This document shows, piece by piece, positions 54,592-63,421 of a DNA stretch of 64,000 bases. Each line of letters starts with the position of its first letter. Position 1 is the first letter of the stretch. Position numbers and translations under genes: made by a program. Source of the DNA: Pseudomonas fluorescens (GTDB taxonomy: Bacteria > Pseudomonadota > Gammaproteobacteria > Pseudomonadales > Pseudomonadaceae); contig NZ_JSAK01000008.1 of assembly GCF_000802965.1 (NCBI RefSeq), positions 124,001-188,000 of the forward strand. Direction: 5' to 3'. The notes under the pieces were generated by a model. It did not search any database. It was given only the letters and a program-made list of their open reading frames with translations, and was not told the DNA's origin.

Positions 54592-56064
54592 ATGGCCCGT
54601 TTCGAATTGCAAAAACTCTACATCGATGGCGGTTACTCTGACGCTGGCAGCGATGCCACCTTCGAAGCCATCAACCCGGCTAACGGTGAAGTCCTCGCAA
54701 AAGTACAACGTGCGACCAAGGAAGACGTTGAGCGCGCTGTGGTCAGCGCCGAAAAGGGCCAGAAAATCTGGGCCGCGATGACTGCCATGGAGCGTTCGCG
54801 CATCCTGCGTCGTGCCGTGGACATCCTGCGCGAGCGCAACGATGAACTGGCCGCCCTGGAAACCCTGGACACCGGCAAGTCGTACTCCGAAACCCGTTAC
54901 GTCGACATCGTTACCGGCGCTGACGTGCTGGAATACTACGCAGGCCTGGTGCCAGCCATCGAAGGCGAGCAGATTCCGCTGCGTACCACGTCGTTCGTCT
55001 ACACCCGTCGCGAGCCACTGGGCGTCGTCGCGGGTATCGGCGCGTGGAACTACCCGATCCAGATCGCCCTGTGGAAATCCGCTCCGGCCCTGGCGGCCGG
55101 TAACGCGATGATCTTCAAGCCAAGTGAAGTCACCTCGCTGACCACTCTGAAACTGGCCGAGATCTACACCGAAGCCGGCCTGCCAGCGGGCGTGTTCAAC
55201 GTCCTGACCGGCAGCGGCCGTGAAGTCGGCACCTGGCTGACCGAGCACCCGCGCATCGAGAAAGTTTCGTTCACCGGCGGCACCGACACCGGCAAGAAAG
55301 TCATGGCCAGCGCTTCGAGCTCTTCGCTCAAGGACGTGACCATGGAACTGGGCGGCAAGTCGCCGCTGATCATCTGCGACGACGCCGACCTCGATCGCGC
55401 CGCCGACACCGCGATGATGGCCAACTTCTACAGCTCCGGCCAGGTCTGCACCAACGGCACTCGTGTGTTCGTACCGGCGCACTTGAAAGCCGCTTTCGAA
55501 GCGAAGATTGCCGAGCGCGTCGCACGCATCCGCATCGGCAACCCGGAAGACGAAAACACCAACTTCGGTCCGCTGGTGAGCTTCGCCCACATGGAAAGCG
55601 TGCTGGGCTACATCGCCAAGGGCAAGGAAGAAGGCGCCCGCCTGCTGTGCGGCGGCCAGCGCCTGACTGACGGCGAATTCGCCAAGGGCGCGTTTGTCGC
55701 GCCGACCGTGTTCACCGACTGCACCGACGACATGACCATCGTCCGTGAAGAAATCTTTGGCCCGGTGATGGCGATCCTGTCGTACGAAACCGAAGAAGAA
55801 GTGATCCGCCGCGCCAACGACACCGACTTCGGCCTGGCCGCCGGTATCGTCACCAAGGACCTGAACCGCGCCCACCGCGTGATTCATCAGCTGGAAGCCG
55901 GTATCTGCTGGATCAACGCCTGGGGCGAATCCGACGCGAAAATGCCGGTCGGTGGCTACAAGCAGTCGGGTGTCGGCCGTGAGAACGGCATCAGCTCGCT
56001 GAACAACTTCACCCGCATCAAATCGGTACAGGTCGAGCTGGGCGATTACGTCTCGGTGTTCTAA
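54592..56064 (+). CDS. betB: Betaine aldehyde dehydrogenase
   Basis: A 490-residue aldehyde dehydrogenase. Active-site segments are [20 protein letters not shown] with the general-base Glu and [20 protein letters not shown] with the nucleophile Cys. NAD-binding [20 protein letters not shown] and [13 protein letters not shown] are present. It oxidises betaine aldehyde to glycine betaine, giving osmoprotection and the substrate for GbcAB. Second gene of betIBA. A REPIN separates it from betA. Confidence 0.96.
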   Translation: MARFELQKLYIDGGYSDAGSDATFEAINPANGEVLAKVQRATKEDVERAVVSAEKGQKIWAAMTAMERSRILRRAVDILRERNDELAALETLDTGKSYSETRYVDIVTGADVLEYYAGLVPAIEGEQIPLRTTSFVYTRREPLGVVAGIGAWNYPIQIALWKSAPALAAGNAMIFKPSEVTSLTTLKLAEIYTEAGLPAGVFNVLTGSGREVGTWLTEHPRIEKVSFTGGTDTGKKVMASASSSSLKDVTMELGGKSPLIICDDADLDRAADTAMMANFYSSGQVCTNGTRVFVPAHLKAAFEAKIAERVARIRIGNPEDENTNFGPLVSFAHMESVLGYIAKGKEEGARLLCGGQRLTDGEFAKGAFVAPTVFTDCTDDMTIVREEIFGPVMAILSYETEEEVIRRANDTDFGLAAGIVTKDLNRAHRVIHQLEAGICWINAWGESDAKMPVGGYKQSGVGRENGISSLNNFTRIKSVQVELGDYVSVF

Positions 56065-56096
56065 GACCCGAGACTTGTATTGCTTGCCAGGCCTTC

Positions 56097-56186
56097 ATCG
56101 CTGGCAAGCCAGCTCCCACAGGTTTGGTGTCGCCCACTAAATCTGTGGCAGCCCCCAATCCTTGTGGGAGCTGGCTTGCCAGCGAT
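56097..56186. repeat. REPIN, GCTGGCTTGCCAGC family, between betB and betA
   Basis: Arms ATCGCTGGCAAGCCAGCTCC and GGAGCTGGCTTGCCAGCGAT flank about 45 bases inside betIBA. Confidence 0.9.
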
Positions 56187-56244
56187 TCGAGTGCGCAGCA
56201 CTCGCCCAGGCCCGACCTGAACACTTTCAAAGAGGGTGCATTCA

Positions 56245-57948
56245 ATGTCCCAAGAATTCGATTACATCATCATCGGTGCCGGCTCTGCCGGTAACACCCT
56301 GGCGACCCGTCTGACTGAAGACGCCGGCGTCACTGTCCTGCTGCTCGAAGCCGGTGGCCCTGACTACCGTTTCGACTTCCGCACACAAATGCCGGCGGCG
56401 CTGGCGTTCCCACTGCAAGGTCGTCGCTACAACTGGGCCTACGAAACCGACGCCGAGCCGCACATGGACGGTCGCCGGATGGAATGCGGTCGCGGCAAGG
56501 GCCTCGGCGGTTCTTCGCTGATTAACGGTATGTGCTACATCCGTGGTAACGCCATGGACTACGACGGTTGGGCGAAACTGCCAGGCCTGGAAGACTGGTC
56601 CTACCTGGACTGCTTGCCGTATTTCCGCAAAGCGGAAACCCGCGACATCGGTCCGAACGACTACCACGGTGGCGACGGCCCGGTCAGCGTGACCACGCCA
56701 AAAGCCGGTAACAACCCACTGTTCCACGCCATGGTTGAAGCGGGCGTGCAGGCGGGTTATCCGCGCACCGAAGACTTGAACGGTTACCAGCAAGAAGGCT
56801 TCGGTCCGATGGACCGCACCGTGACGCCGAACGGCCGTCGTGCTTCCACGGCTCGCGGTTACCTCGACGTGGCCAAAAAGCGTTCGACCCTGACCATCGT
56901 CACCCACGCCCTGACCGACAAGATCCTGTTCGACGGCAAGCGTGCGGTCGGCGTGCGTTACCTGGTCGGCGACGCTGAAGAGCGCGTTGAAGCCAAAGCG
57001 CGCAAGGAAGTGCTGCTGTGCTCCGGCGCCATCGCGTCGCCGCAGATCCTGCAACGCTCCGGCGTCGGCCCCGCCGAACTGCTGAACAAGCTCGATATTC
57101 CAGTGGTCCACGACCTGCCGGGCGTCGGTGAAAACCTGCAGGACCACCTTGAGCTGTACCTGCAATACGCTTGCACCCAACCGGTTTCCCTGTACCCGTC
57201 GCTGCTCTGGTACAACCAGCCGGCCATCGGTGCCGAGTGGCTGTTCAACGGCACCGGCATCGGCGCCAGCAACCAGTTCGAGGCCGGCGGTTTCATCCGT
57301 ACTCGCGAAGAGTTCGAATGGCCGAACATCCAGTACCACTTCCTGCCGGTGGCGATTAACTACAACGGCAGCAACGGTGTGAAAGAGCACGGTTTCCAGG
57401 CGCACATGGGCTCCATGCGCTCGCCAAGCCGCGGGCGCATCCAGGCCAAGTCGAAAGACCCGCGCCAGCACCCGAGCATCCTGTTCAACTACATGGCCAC
57501 CGAGCAGGACTGGCAGGAATTCCGCGACGGCATCCGCCTGACCCGTGAAATCATGCAGCAGCCGGCACTGGACGCTTTCCGTGGTCGCGAAATCAGCCCG
57601 GGCATCGACGTGCAAACCGATGAGCAGCTGGACAAGTTCATCCGCGAACACGCCGAAACCGCGTTCCACCCGTCCTGCTCGTGCAAGATGGGCACCGACG
57701 AGATGGCCGTGGTCGATGGCGAAGGTCGCGTGCATGGCATGCAAGGCCTGCGCGTGGTCGACGCCTCGATCATGCCGATCATCACCACCGGCAACCTGAA
57801 TGCACCAACGATCATGATCGCCGAGAAAATCGCCGACAAGATCCGTGGCCGCCAGCCGTTGCCGCGCAGCACTGCTACGTACTATGTGGCGGGTGAAGCG
57901 CCGGTTAAGGGCAAGCCAATGCGGGAAGTGAGCCAGATCGCTCCGTAA
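56245..57948 (+). CDS. betA: Choline dehydrogenase
   Basis: A 567-residue GMC flavoprotein. The FAD loop is [20 protein letters not shown] near residue 7. GMC signatures are [20 protein letters not shown] and [20 protein letters not shown]. The catalytic His region is [20 protein letters not shown] and the end has [20 protein letters not shown]. It oxidises choline to betaine aldehyde at the membrane. The start at 56245 has AGAGGGTGC upstream; a GTG at 56236 is less likely. A strong terminator follows. Confidence 0.96.
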   Translation: MSQEFDYIIIGAGSAGNTLATRLTEDAGVTVLLLEAGGPDYRFDFRTQMPAALAFPLQGRRYNWAYETDAEPHMDGRRMECGRGKGLGGSSLINGMCYIRGNAMDYDGWAKLPGLEDWSYLDCLPYFRKAETRDIGPNDYHGGDGPVSVTTPKAGNNPLFHAMVEAGVQAGYPRTEDLNGYQQEGFGPMDRTVTPNGRRASTARGYLDVAKKRSTLTIVTHALTDKILFDGKRAVGVRYLVGDAEERVEAKARKEVLLCSGAIASPQILQRSGVGPAELLNKLDIPVVHDLPGVGENLQDHLELYLQYACTQPVSLYPSLLWYNQPAIGAEWLFNGTGIGASNQFEAGGFIRTREEFEWPNIQYHFLPVAINYNGSNGVKEHGFQAHMGSMRSPSRGRIQAKSKDPRQHPSILFNYMATEQDWQEFRDGIRLTREIMQQPALDAFRGREISPGIDVQTDEQLDKFIREHAETAFHPSCSCKMGTDEMAVVDGEGRVHGMQGLRVVDASIMPIITTGNLNAPTIMIAEKIADKIRGRQPLPRSTATYYVAGEAPVKGKPMREVSQIAP

Positions 57949-57966
57949 CGGCTCTCGCAATTGATT

Positions 57967-58008
57967 CAAAAAAAACCGTCAACCTTTCCGGGTTGACGGT
58001 TTTTTTTG
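57967..58008 (+). terminator. Rho-independent terminator of betIBA
   Basis: AAAAAAAACCGTCAAC and GTTGACGGTTTTTTTT form a stem of about 16 bp around CTTTCCGG, with T-runs on both strands, so it can work in either direction. Confidence 0.92.
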
Positions 58009-58178
58009 GCTAATTCAAGCTGCTTACAACAAACAACAACACTCGCACCAAGCAACTAAAAACATCTATTACTCGAAACAAAATTCGTTACACATACACT
58101 CACACTAACTTAGAAACCTCCATTAATATTCGCGTCCAGTTCAAACAGGACTCGAGCAACTTAAATGGAGAAAAAAAT

Positions 58179-59170
58179 ATGCTCAACACGGAGTTTGCAA
58201 AAAAACCAAGTTACTTCAGAGACAAAATATCCGAAGAACAAGCGATCACCTTGGACTTCAGCTATATGGTGGGCGTTGTTGAGTCCTGGTGGAAAAAAAC
58301 AACCAATACGACACGCACATCTTAAAAACACAGCTAGTTAACCTTTTTCTAACTTATCTGCGCACGGAAGATACCGTCTACTTCGACAAAGTGGGGCTGG
58401 CTAACGGATGCGCGGCCGTCCGTATTAAAAATGTATTCAACCTGGACTCGCCAAAACTTGCTTTAACCGTGCACGAGGCTCTGTCTGACCTGTTTTACCT
58501 CACTGACATCAAATACGAATACGAAGAACACAAAGCACTGTATCTCAAACCCTCCGCGGAAATACATCGGGAGTGGGGCAATGGTCATGGCGATATCACA
58601 CCGCATTCTGATGACTTATATGAAGAGCTGAATGTTGATTTTCTGGCCCTGACTGTTTGCAGGGACGTCACGAAAACTCCCACCGCCTATTATTTCCCAG
58701 CTGATCTATTGCGTGATTTAAACGACGACGATATACGCGAGTTATTGACGATGCAGGCAACGTTCATTTCCGGTAAAAACGTCAGCGGCTTAAAAAAACG
58801 AGTCCGTCGCGTAGTTGAATATTCCGAAATCTACGGTTTTCTTTTTTCGCTGGATTTCCGAATTGATACAGAGAACGGTGAGCGGATGCGCGCTGAAAAT
58901 GGTGGCCAGCACGTCCTGGACAAAATCCGCGCTGGCCTGCCAAACGCCAAACACAACGTTTCGACAGCTGAAACCGGTACGTTCCTTATCGTAGCCAACC
59001 ACAAGATACTGCATGCACGCCCGATGCTGAATATCGATACCAACGAAGCTCGGGAACAAGCGCAACACTCGACATTCAATACAACGCCTCGATTGTTGTT
59101 TCGAAGCAAGGGCCCTAGAAAGCAATATTTCCCGCTGGATGAAACATTCTCAACCCGAGAGGCCCATTGA
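58179..59170 (+). CDS. Fe(II)/2-oxoglutarate oxygenase (clavaminate synthase-like), apparent -1 frameshift
   Basis: The N-terminus is coded from ATG 58179 (MLNTEFAKKPSYFRDKISEE..., GGAG nine bases upstream) and runs into TAA at 58325. From the A7 run at 58293-58299 the -1 frame continues unbroken (KNNQYDTHILKTQLVNLFLT...) to 59170. Joining them gives about 330 residues. Iron ligands are plausible in GDITPHSDDLYEELNVDFLA (H-x-D) and TFLIVANHKILHARPML (distal His, 2-oxoglutarate Arg), the pattern of clavaminate-synthase-like amino acid hydroxylases. The A+T content is well above that of neighbours. A GTG at 58289 could start a shorter protein but lacks a ribosome site. Its stop overlaps azlC (TGATG). 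Confidence 0.65.
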
Positions 59171-59886
59171 TGACGGCTACAGATACATCCACTCGTCCCG
59201 TGGCCGTTGACGTCTTTATTGAAGGTGCACGGGATGCAATCACCTTTGGTGTCGCGTTTATTTTTTTGTACCTATCGATAGGTATTTTAAGTGCAACGCA
59301 ATCACTAACACTCAGCCAGACACTTGCAACGACACTTTTAATATTCTCCACCCCCCTGCAGTTTTTACTAATTCAAAGCTATAACGATGGATGGATATTG
59401 CTTCCTGTCATCATGGCACTCAATGCTCGCTTTGTATTACTTTCCGCGACCCTTGCCCCCTATATAAGAAGCACTTCCACCACAAAAACCATGGCCGCCT
59501 TGATTCTGATCACGCCTTCGATATTCACAGGGTGTGTTACTCGATTCAAGCAAAAATCCGATCACGCCTTCGCCTACATGATCGGCCTTGGCCTTCCCAT
59601 TTTCGGTGTCTCAATCATCTGCACCTACATCGGCTTTATCACCGGTGCCAAACTCACCTCACCCGTCATCTATGCGGCGATGACTCTTCTATTGCCGCTG
59701 CAGTTTACCGCTTTGGCGGGCAAGCACTGGCCTCATTACCCGGAAGTATCGAGTTACTGGCTTGGCTTCATCGGTGCGCCACTACTGGTTTATCTGTTCA
59801 AGGACTACAGCATGCTCTGCACGCCTTTTATCATCGGCGGACTGATCGTCCTGATTGAAAACACTTACAAAAAAGAGGCGGCGTAG
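59170..59886 (+). CDS. AzlC-family amino acid exporter large subunit
   Basis: A 238-residue membrane protein with about six helices. The N-terminal EGARDAITFGVAFIFLYLSI matches AzlC, as do LPVIMALNARFVLLSATLAP and the middle CVTRFKQKSDHAFAYMIGLG. AzlC with AzlD exports branched-chain amino acids or analogues (azaleucine resistance in Bacillus). It is translationally coupled to the oxygenase gene before it and followed by azlD after four bases. DNA is AT-richer than the flanking bet and tld genes. Confidence 0.88.
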   Translation: MTATDTSTRPVAVDVFIEGARDAITFGVAFIFLYLSIGILSATQSLTLSQTLATTLLIFSTPLQFLLIQSYNDGWILLPVIMALNARFVLLSATLAPYIRSTSTTKTMAALILITPSIFTGCVTRFKQKSDHAFAYMIGLGLPIFGVSIICTYIGFITGAKLTSPVIYAAMTLLLPLQFTALAGKHWPHYPEVSSYWLGFIGAPLLVYLFKDYSMLCTPFIIGGLIVLIENTYKKEAA

Positions 59887-59890
59887 CTTC

Positions 59891-60235
59891 ATGACAATTT
59901 GGCTCCTTATTGCATTCTCCGCCGCAACCGCCTTCGCCTTTCGCGCCCTTCCCTTCGCCTTCAAGAACAGCACCGCACTCACGCAAACCCAAGGTTCTTT
60001 TTATCGGTTTATCAGCTACAGCGCACAAGCAATGTTGGGAGTCATCATTTATGACACAGCGTTCAACAAAAGGGATGCTCTGACCCTGATGCAGCAATTT
60101 GATACGCTGGATGCCCTGAAACTATTCTTGCTCGTCGGAACCTTCATCGCGGTCGCCAAAACAAGAAAAATCCTGCCTTCTTTTTTCGCCAGCCTAATCA
60201 TTTATGTTGCTGCTTTCTTTTATCTGAACGGCTGA
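59891..60235 (+). CDS. AzlD-family amino acid exporter small subunit
   Basis: A 114-residue protein with four hydrophobic segments. It opens TIWLLIAFSAATAFAFRALP, then SYSAQAMLGVIIYDTAFN and a C-terminal SFFASLIIYVAAFFYLNG. AzlD is the small partner of AzlC in the exporter. It ends the three-gene operon; a strong hairpin follows. Confidence 0.85.
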   Translation: MTIWLLIAFSAATAFAFRALPFAFKNSTALTQTQGSFYRFISYSAQAMLGVIIYDTAFNKRDALTLMQQFDTLDALKLFLLVGTFIAVAKTRKILPSFFASLIIYVAAFFYLNG

Positions 60236-60264
60236 ACGTGGCTCCCTGTACTGACGGCGGGATT

Positions 60265-60298
60265 GTTCGCGAGCAAGCTGCAATGGCTGCTCGCGAAC
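60265..60298. other. Strong hairpin after the oxygenase-AzlCD operon
   Basis: GTTCGCGAGCA and TGCTCGCGAAC are perfect 11-bp inverted arms around a 12-base loop. It resembles a compact REP (GCGAGCA core). No T-run follows, so it may protect the 3' end rather than terminate. Confidence 0.55.
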
Positions 60299-60467
60299 TC
60301 AATCATCAGCCAACTCGTCATGCGCGCTCTCTATTTCGGAATCTTTTCCTCCATTGCTCCACCCTTGATCCTCCCCCCGCACAGGCCTAATCTAGCGCCA
60401 CGCAATCGTTTCACCCCTCCCCTCGCAACACCGCTTCGCCGTCACTCCATACCAAGGAGGTTCCCGA

Positions 60468-61910
60468 ATGTTCGATTTCCACCCCCAGCTCAAGCAGCGT
60501 TTTGCTGCCTTGCGCACGGGCGCTGAATTCTTTTCCCTGCGTTATGTGCGCGAGTCCGGGCAGTACCTGTCGGTGCGCAAGAACGTCGCCGAACCGCCAA
60601 GCCTGAGCCGTGACGAAGGCGCGATGCTGACCGCGCGCGTCAACGGCGTCGAAGCCTATGCCGCGACCAACGACCTGTCGCAACAAGGCCTGCAGGCCGC
60701 GCTCGAACGGGCCGAACAGCAAGCACGCAAGCTCAAGCCCCACGCCTTGCTCGACCTGCGCGAGCAGGCCGTGTCGAGTGATCGCGCCGACTATTTCTCG
60801 CCGAACCTCGACCAGCCCTTCCCGTCCCTGAGTGATTGCTACCAGTTGCTCAGCACCGAATCCGCCGCCGTGCCCAAGGACGAGCGGCTGGTGAACTGGC
60901 AGGTGAGCATCGGTATCACTCATGTCGAGCAGATCTACCTCAACAGTGCCGGCGCCGAACTGCGTCAGGCCCAGCGCTTCGTCTTCCCCGGACTGGAGGT
61001 CACCGCCTACGACGGCAACGACAGCCAGACCCGAACGTTCGGCCGGGAAAACTTCGGCCAACAGGGTGGCTTTGATGTCATCAGCCGCTGCGGGCTGATT
61101 GGCGCAGGGGTAAAAATCGCCGATCAGGCGCTGCAATTGCTGCTGGCGCCGAACACTCCGCAAGGTCCTCGCGACCTGCTGCTGACGCCTGACCAGATGA
61201 TCTTGCAGATCCACGAATCCATCGGCCATCCGCTGGAGCTGGACCGCATCCTCGGCGACGAGCGCAATTACGCCGGCACCAGTTTCGTCAAAGCCGAAGA
61301 CTTCGGTCACCTGCAATACGGCTCGAAACTGCTCAACGTGACCTTCGACCCGGACATCCCCGAGCAGCTCGCCAGCTACGGCCATGACGACGACGGCACG
61401 GCCGCCAGCAAACAATTCCTGATCCGCGAAGGCCTGTTGCTGCGCCCATTGGGCGGTGCGCTGTCGCAATTTCGCGCAGGGCTCGATGGCGTCGCCAACA
61501 GCCGCGCCTGCAGCTGGAACCGCCCGCCCATCGACCGCATGGCCAACCTGAATATCGAGCCCGGCGACCAATCGCTGGAGCAATTGATCGGCAACATCGA
61601 GCACGGCATCTTGATGAGCACCAACCGTTCATGGTCCATCGACGATGCGCGCAACAAGTTCCAGTTCGGCTGCGAATGGGGCCAGTTGATCGAGAACGGC
61701 GAACTCAAAGGCGTGGTGAAGAATCCGAATTACCGGGCGATTTCCGCGCAGTTCTGGAAGAACCTCAGCGCCGTCGGCGATGCCGGTACCTTCAAGGTCC
61801 TCGGCACACCGAACTGTGGCAAGGGTGAACCGAATCAGGTGATCCGCGTCGGCCATGCTTCGCCGGCCTGCGTGTTCAGCAACGTGGATGTATTTGGGGG
61901 AGACGCCTGA
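60468..61910 (+). CDS. TldD-type metalloprotease family protein
   Basis: A 480-residue protein of the TldD/PmbA family. The zinc site is in MILQIHESIGHPLELDRI (H-E-x3-H), the TldD type. Other marks are YVRESGQYLSVRKNV at the start, LGDERNYAGTSFVKAEDFGH and GSKLLNVTFDPDIP. TldD forms a heterodimer with TldE (PmbA) and cleaves unfolded peptides, such as the microcin B17 leader and CcdA. It overlaps the following PmbA-like gene by one base (TGATG). Pseudomonads carry the standard tldD and pmbA elsewhere, so this is probably a second pair. Confidence 0.88.
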   Translation: MFDFHPQLKQRFAALRTGAEFFSLRYVRESGQYLSVRKNVAEPPSLSRDEGAMLTARVNGVEAYAATNDLSQQGLQAALERAEQQARKLKPHALLDLREQAVSSDRADYFSPNLDQPFPSLSDCYQLLSTESAAVPKDERLVNWQVSIGITHVEQIYLNSAGAELRQAQRFVFPGLEVTAYDGNDSQTRTFGRENFGQQGGFDVISRCGLIGAGVKIADQALQLLLAPNTPQGPRDLLLTPDQMILQIHESIGHPLELDRILGDERNYAGTSFVKAEDFGHLQYGSKLLNVTFDPDIPEQLASYGHDDDGTAASKQFLIREGLLLRPLGGALSQFRAGLDGVANSRACSWNRPPIDRMANLNIEPGDQSLEQLIGNIEHGILMSTNRSWSIDDARNKFQFGCEWGQLIENGELKGVVKNPNYRAISAQFWKNLSAVGDAGTFKVLGTPNCGKGEPNQVIRVGHASPACVFSNVDVFGGDA

Positions 61911-63247
61911 TGAGTACAGCAAAAACTCAGGCCGAGTCATTTAAGGCGTTGGTCGACGGGTTGCGCGAAGCCCTGCGCGAGCCGGAACAATTCACCCTAA
62001 GCTACGCCGCCGAGTCGTCGGCCTTCGTGCGTTTCAACCATGCCAAGGTGCGTCAGGCCGGGCAAGTGCAGCAGGCGAGCATCGGTTTGAAACTGATCAA
62101 TGCGGGTCGCCACGCCGACCTCGACATCACCCTCGCAGGCGACCCGCTAGTTGACCTTCAGCGCCTGGCCGAAGGCCTGCAACAGCTGCGCGAAACCTTG
62201 CCGCTGCTGCCGCAAGACCCGTACCTGCTGCTCAACTACAACGGCTGGAAAAACCAGAACGTGCAGGAGCATCCGCTGCCGGACACTGAACAAGTGGTCG
62301 GCGAAATCACCAGGGCTGCTGAAGGTCTCGATCTGGTCGGGTTCTATGCCGCCGGTCCTATCAGCCGTGGTTTCGCCAGTTCTTCCGGTGCATTCGGCTG
62401 GCATCAGGCCAACAGCTTCAACTTCGATTTCAGCCTGTTCCATGAAAACGGCCAGGCAGTGAAAGCCAGTTACGCCGGGCACGACTGGAGCAGCGAAGGC
62501 TTTGCCAAACGCTTCCAGCAGGCCCGCGAGCAACTTGAGTTTCTGGGTCGACCGCTGCGCACTTTGGCGCCGGGTCAGTACCGCGCCTACCTCGCTCCGG
62601 CGGCGATGGAAGAAATCATGGGCATGCTGTGCTGGGGCGGTTTTTCCGCGCAGTCGATTGCCAGCAAAAGCAGTCCGTTGCAGAAGCTCTACGGTGGCGA
62701 TCAGGCATTCAGCCCGCTGGTTTCGCTGGATGAAAAAGTCAGTGGCTCGCTGAGCCCGGCGTTTTCCGACGAAGGCTATCCGCGCAGTGATCTTGGGCTG
62801 ATTGTCGAGGGCAAGGCCGGCGCGCAACTGGTCGGCTCACGCAGCGCCGCCGAATACGGTTTGACCGCCAACGGTGCCAGCGGCGGTGAGTCGCCAACAG
62901 CATTGAACATGCGGGCCGGGGATTTGCCAGAGGCAGACATTCTCAAACAGCTCGGCAGCGGTTTGTACATCAGCAACCTGTGGTACCTGAACTTCTCGGA
63001 TCAACCGGCAGCACGTTTGACCGGCATGACGCGGTTTGCGACGTTCTGGGTCGAGAACGGCGAGATTCAGGCGCCGGTCAGCACCATGCGTTTCGATGAC
63101 AGCGCGTTCAGCTTGCTGGGTTCGCAACTGGAAGCGTTGACCCAGGAGCGCGAGATGCTGTTGTCGGCGAGCACCTATAGCCAACGGGCGACGGCTTCTG
63201 CTTTGTTGCCGGGGGCGCTGGTCAGCAAACTAACCTTGACCCTGTAA
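61910..63247 (+). CDS. PmbA/TldE-type partner protein
   Basis: A 445-residue protein of the PmbA/TldE branch. It begins EQFTLSYAAESSAFVRFNHA, with SFNFDFSLFHENGQAVKASY and GGFSAQSIASKSSPLQKLYG in the middle and GGESPTALNMRAGDLPEADI near the end. It has no HExxxH, as expected for TldE, which closes the TldD active site. Coupled to the preceding gene. No obvious RiPP precursor lies beside the pair. Confidence 0.85.
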   Translation: MSTAKTQAESFKALVDGLREALREPEQFTLSYAAESSAFVRFNHAKVRQAGQVQQASIGLKLINAGRHADLDITLAGDPLVDLQRLAEGLQQLRETLPLLPQDPYLLLNYNGWKNQNVQEHPLPDTEQVVGEITRAAEGLDLVGFYAAGPISRGFASSSGAFGWHQANSFNFDFSLFHENGQAVKASYAGHDWSSEGFAKRFQQAREQLEFLGRPLRTLAPGQYRAYLAPAAMEEIMGMLCWGGFSAQSIASKSSPLQKLYGGDQAFSPLVSLDEKVSGSLSPAFSDEGYPRSDLGLIVEGKAGAQLVGSRSAAEYGLTANGASGGESPTALNMRAGDLPEADILKQLGSGLYISNLWYLNFSDQPAARLTGMTRFATFWVENGEIQAPVSTMRFDDSAFSLLGSQLEALTQEREMLLSASTYSQRATASALLPGALVSKLTLTL

Positions 63248-63258
63248 ACACAAGACCC

Positions 63259-63391
63259 TGTGGCGAGGGAGCTTGCTCCCGCTGGGCTGCGAAGTAGCCC
63301 AAAACCGGCAACAGCGGAATATCAGACAGACCGCATTCGCTGGATTCACGACTGCTGCGCAGCCGAGCGGGAGCAAGCTCCCTCGCCACAG
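63259..63391. repeat. REPIN, GAGGGAGCTTGCTCCC family
   Basis: Arms TGTGGCGAGGGAGCTTGCTC and GAGCAAGCTCCCTCGCCACA flank about 95 bases between the PmbA-like gene and the MFS exporter. Confidence 0.9.
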
Positions 63392-63421
63392 GGACCGAGC
63401 AATTTATGACTCAGAGGTCAC

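Noticed and set aside
58293..58300. Programmed -1 ribosomal frameshift at AAAAAAAC
   Set aside because: In the incoming frame the codons are TGG-AAA-AAA-ACA, which does not give the canonical X-XXY-YYZ arrangement, and no clear downstream pseudoknot was seen. Slippage or mutation is more likely.
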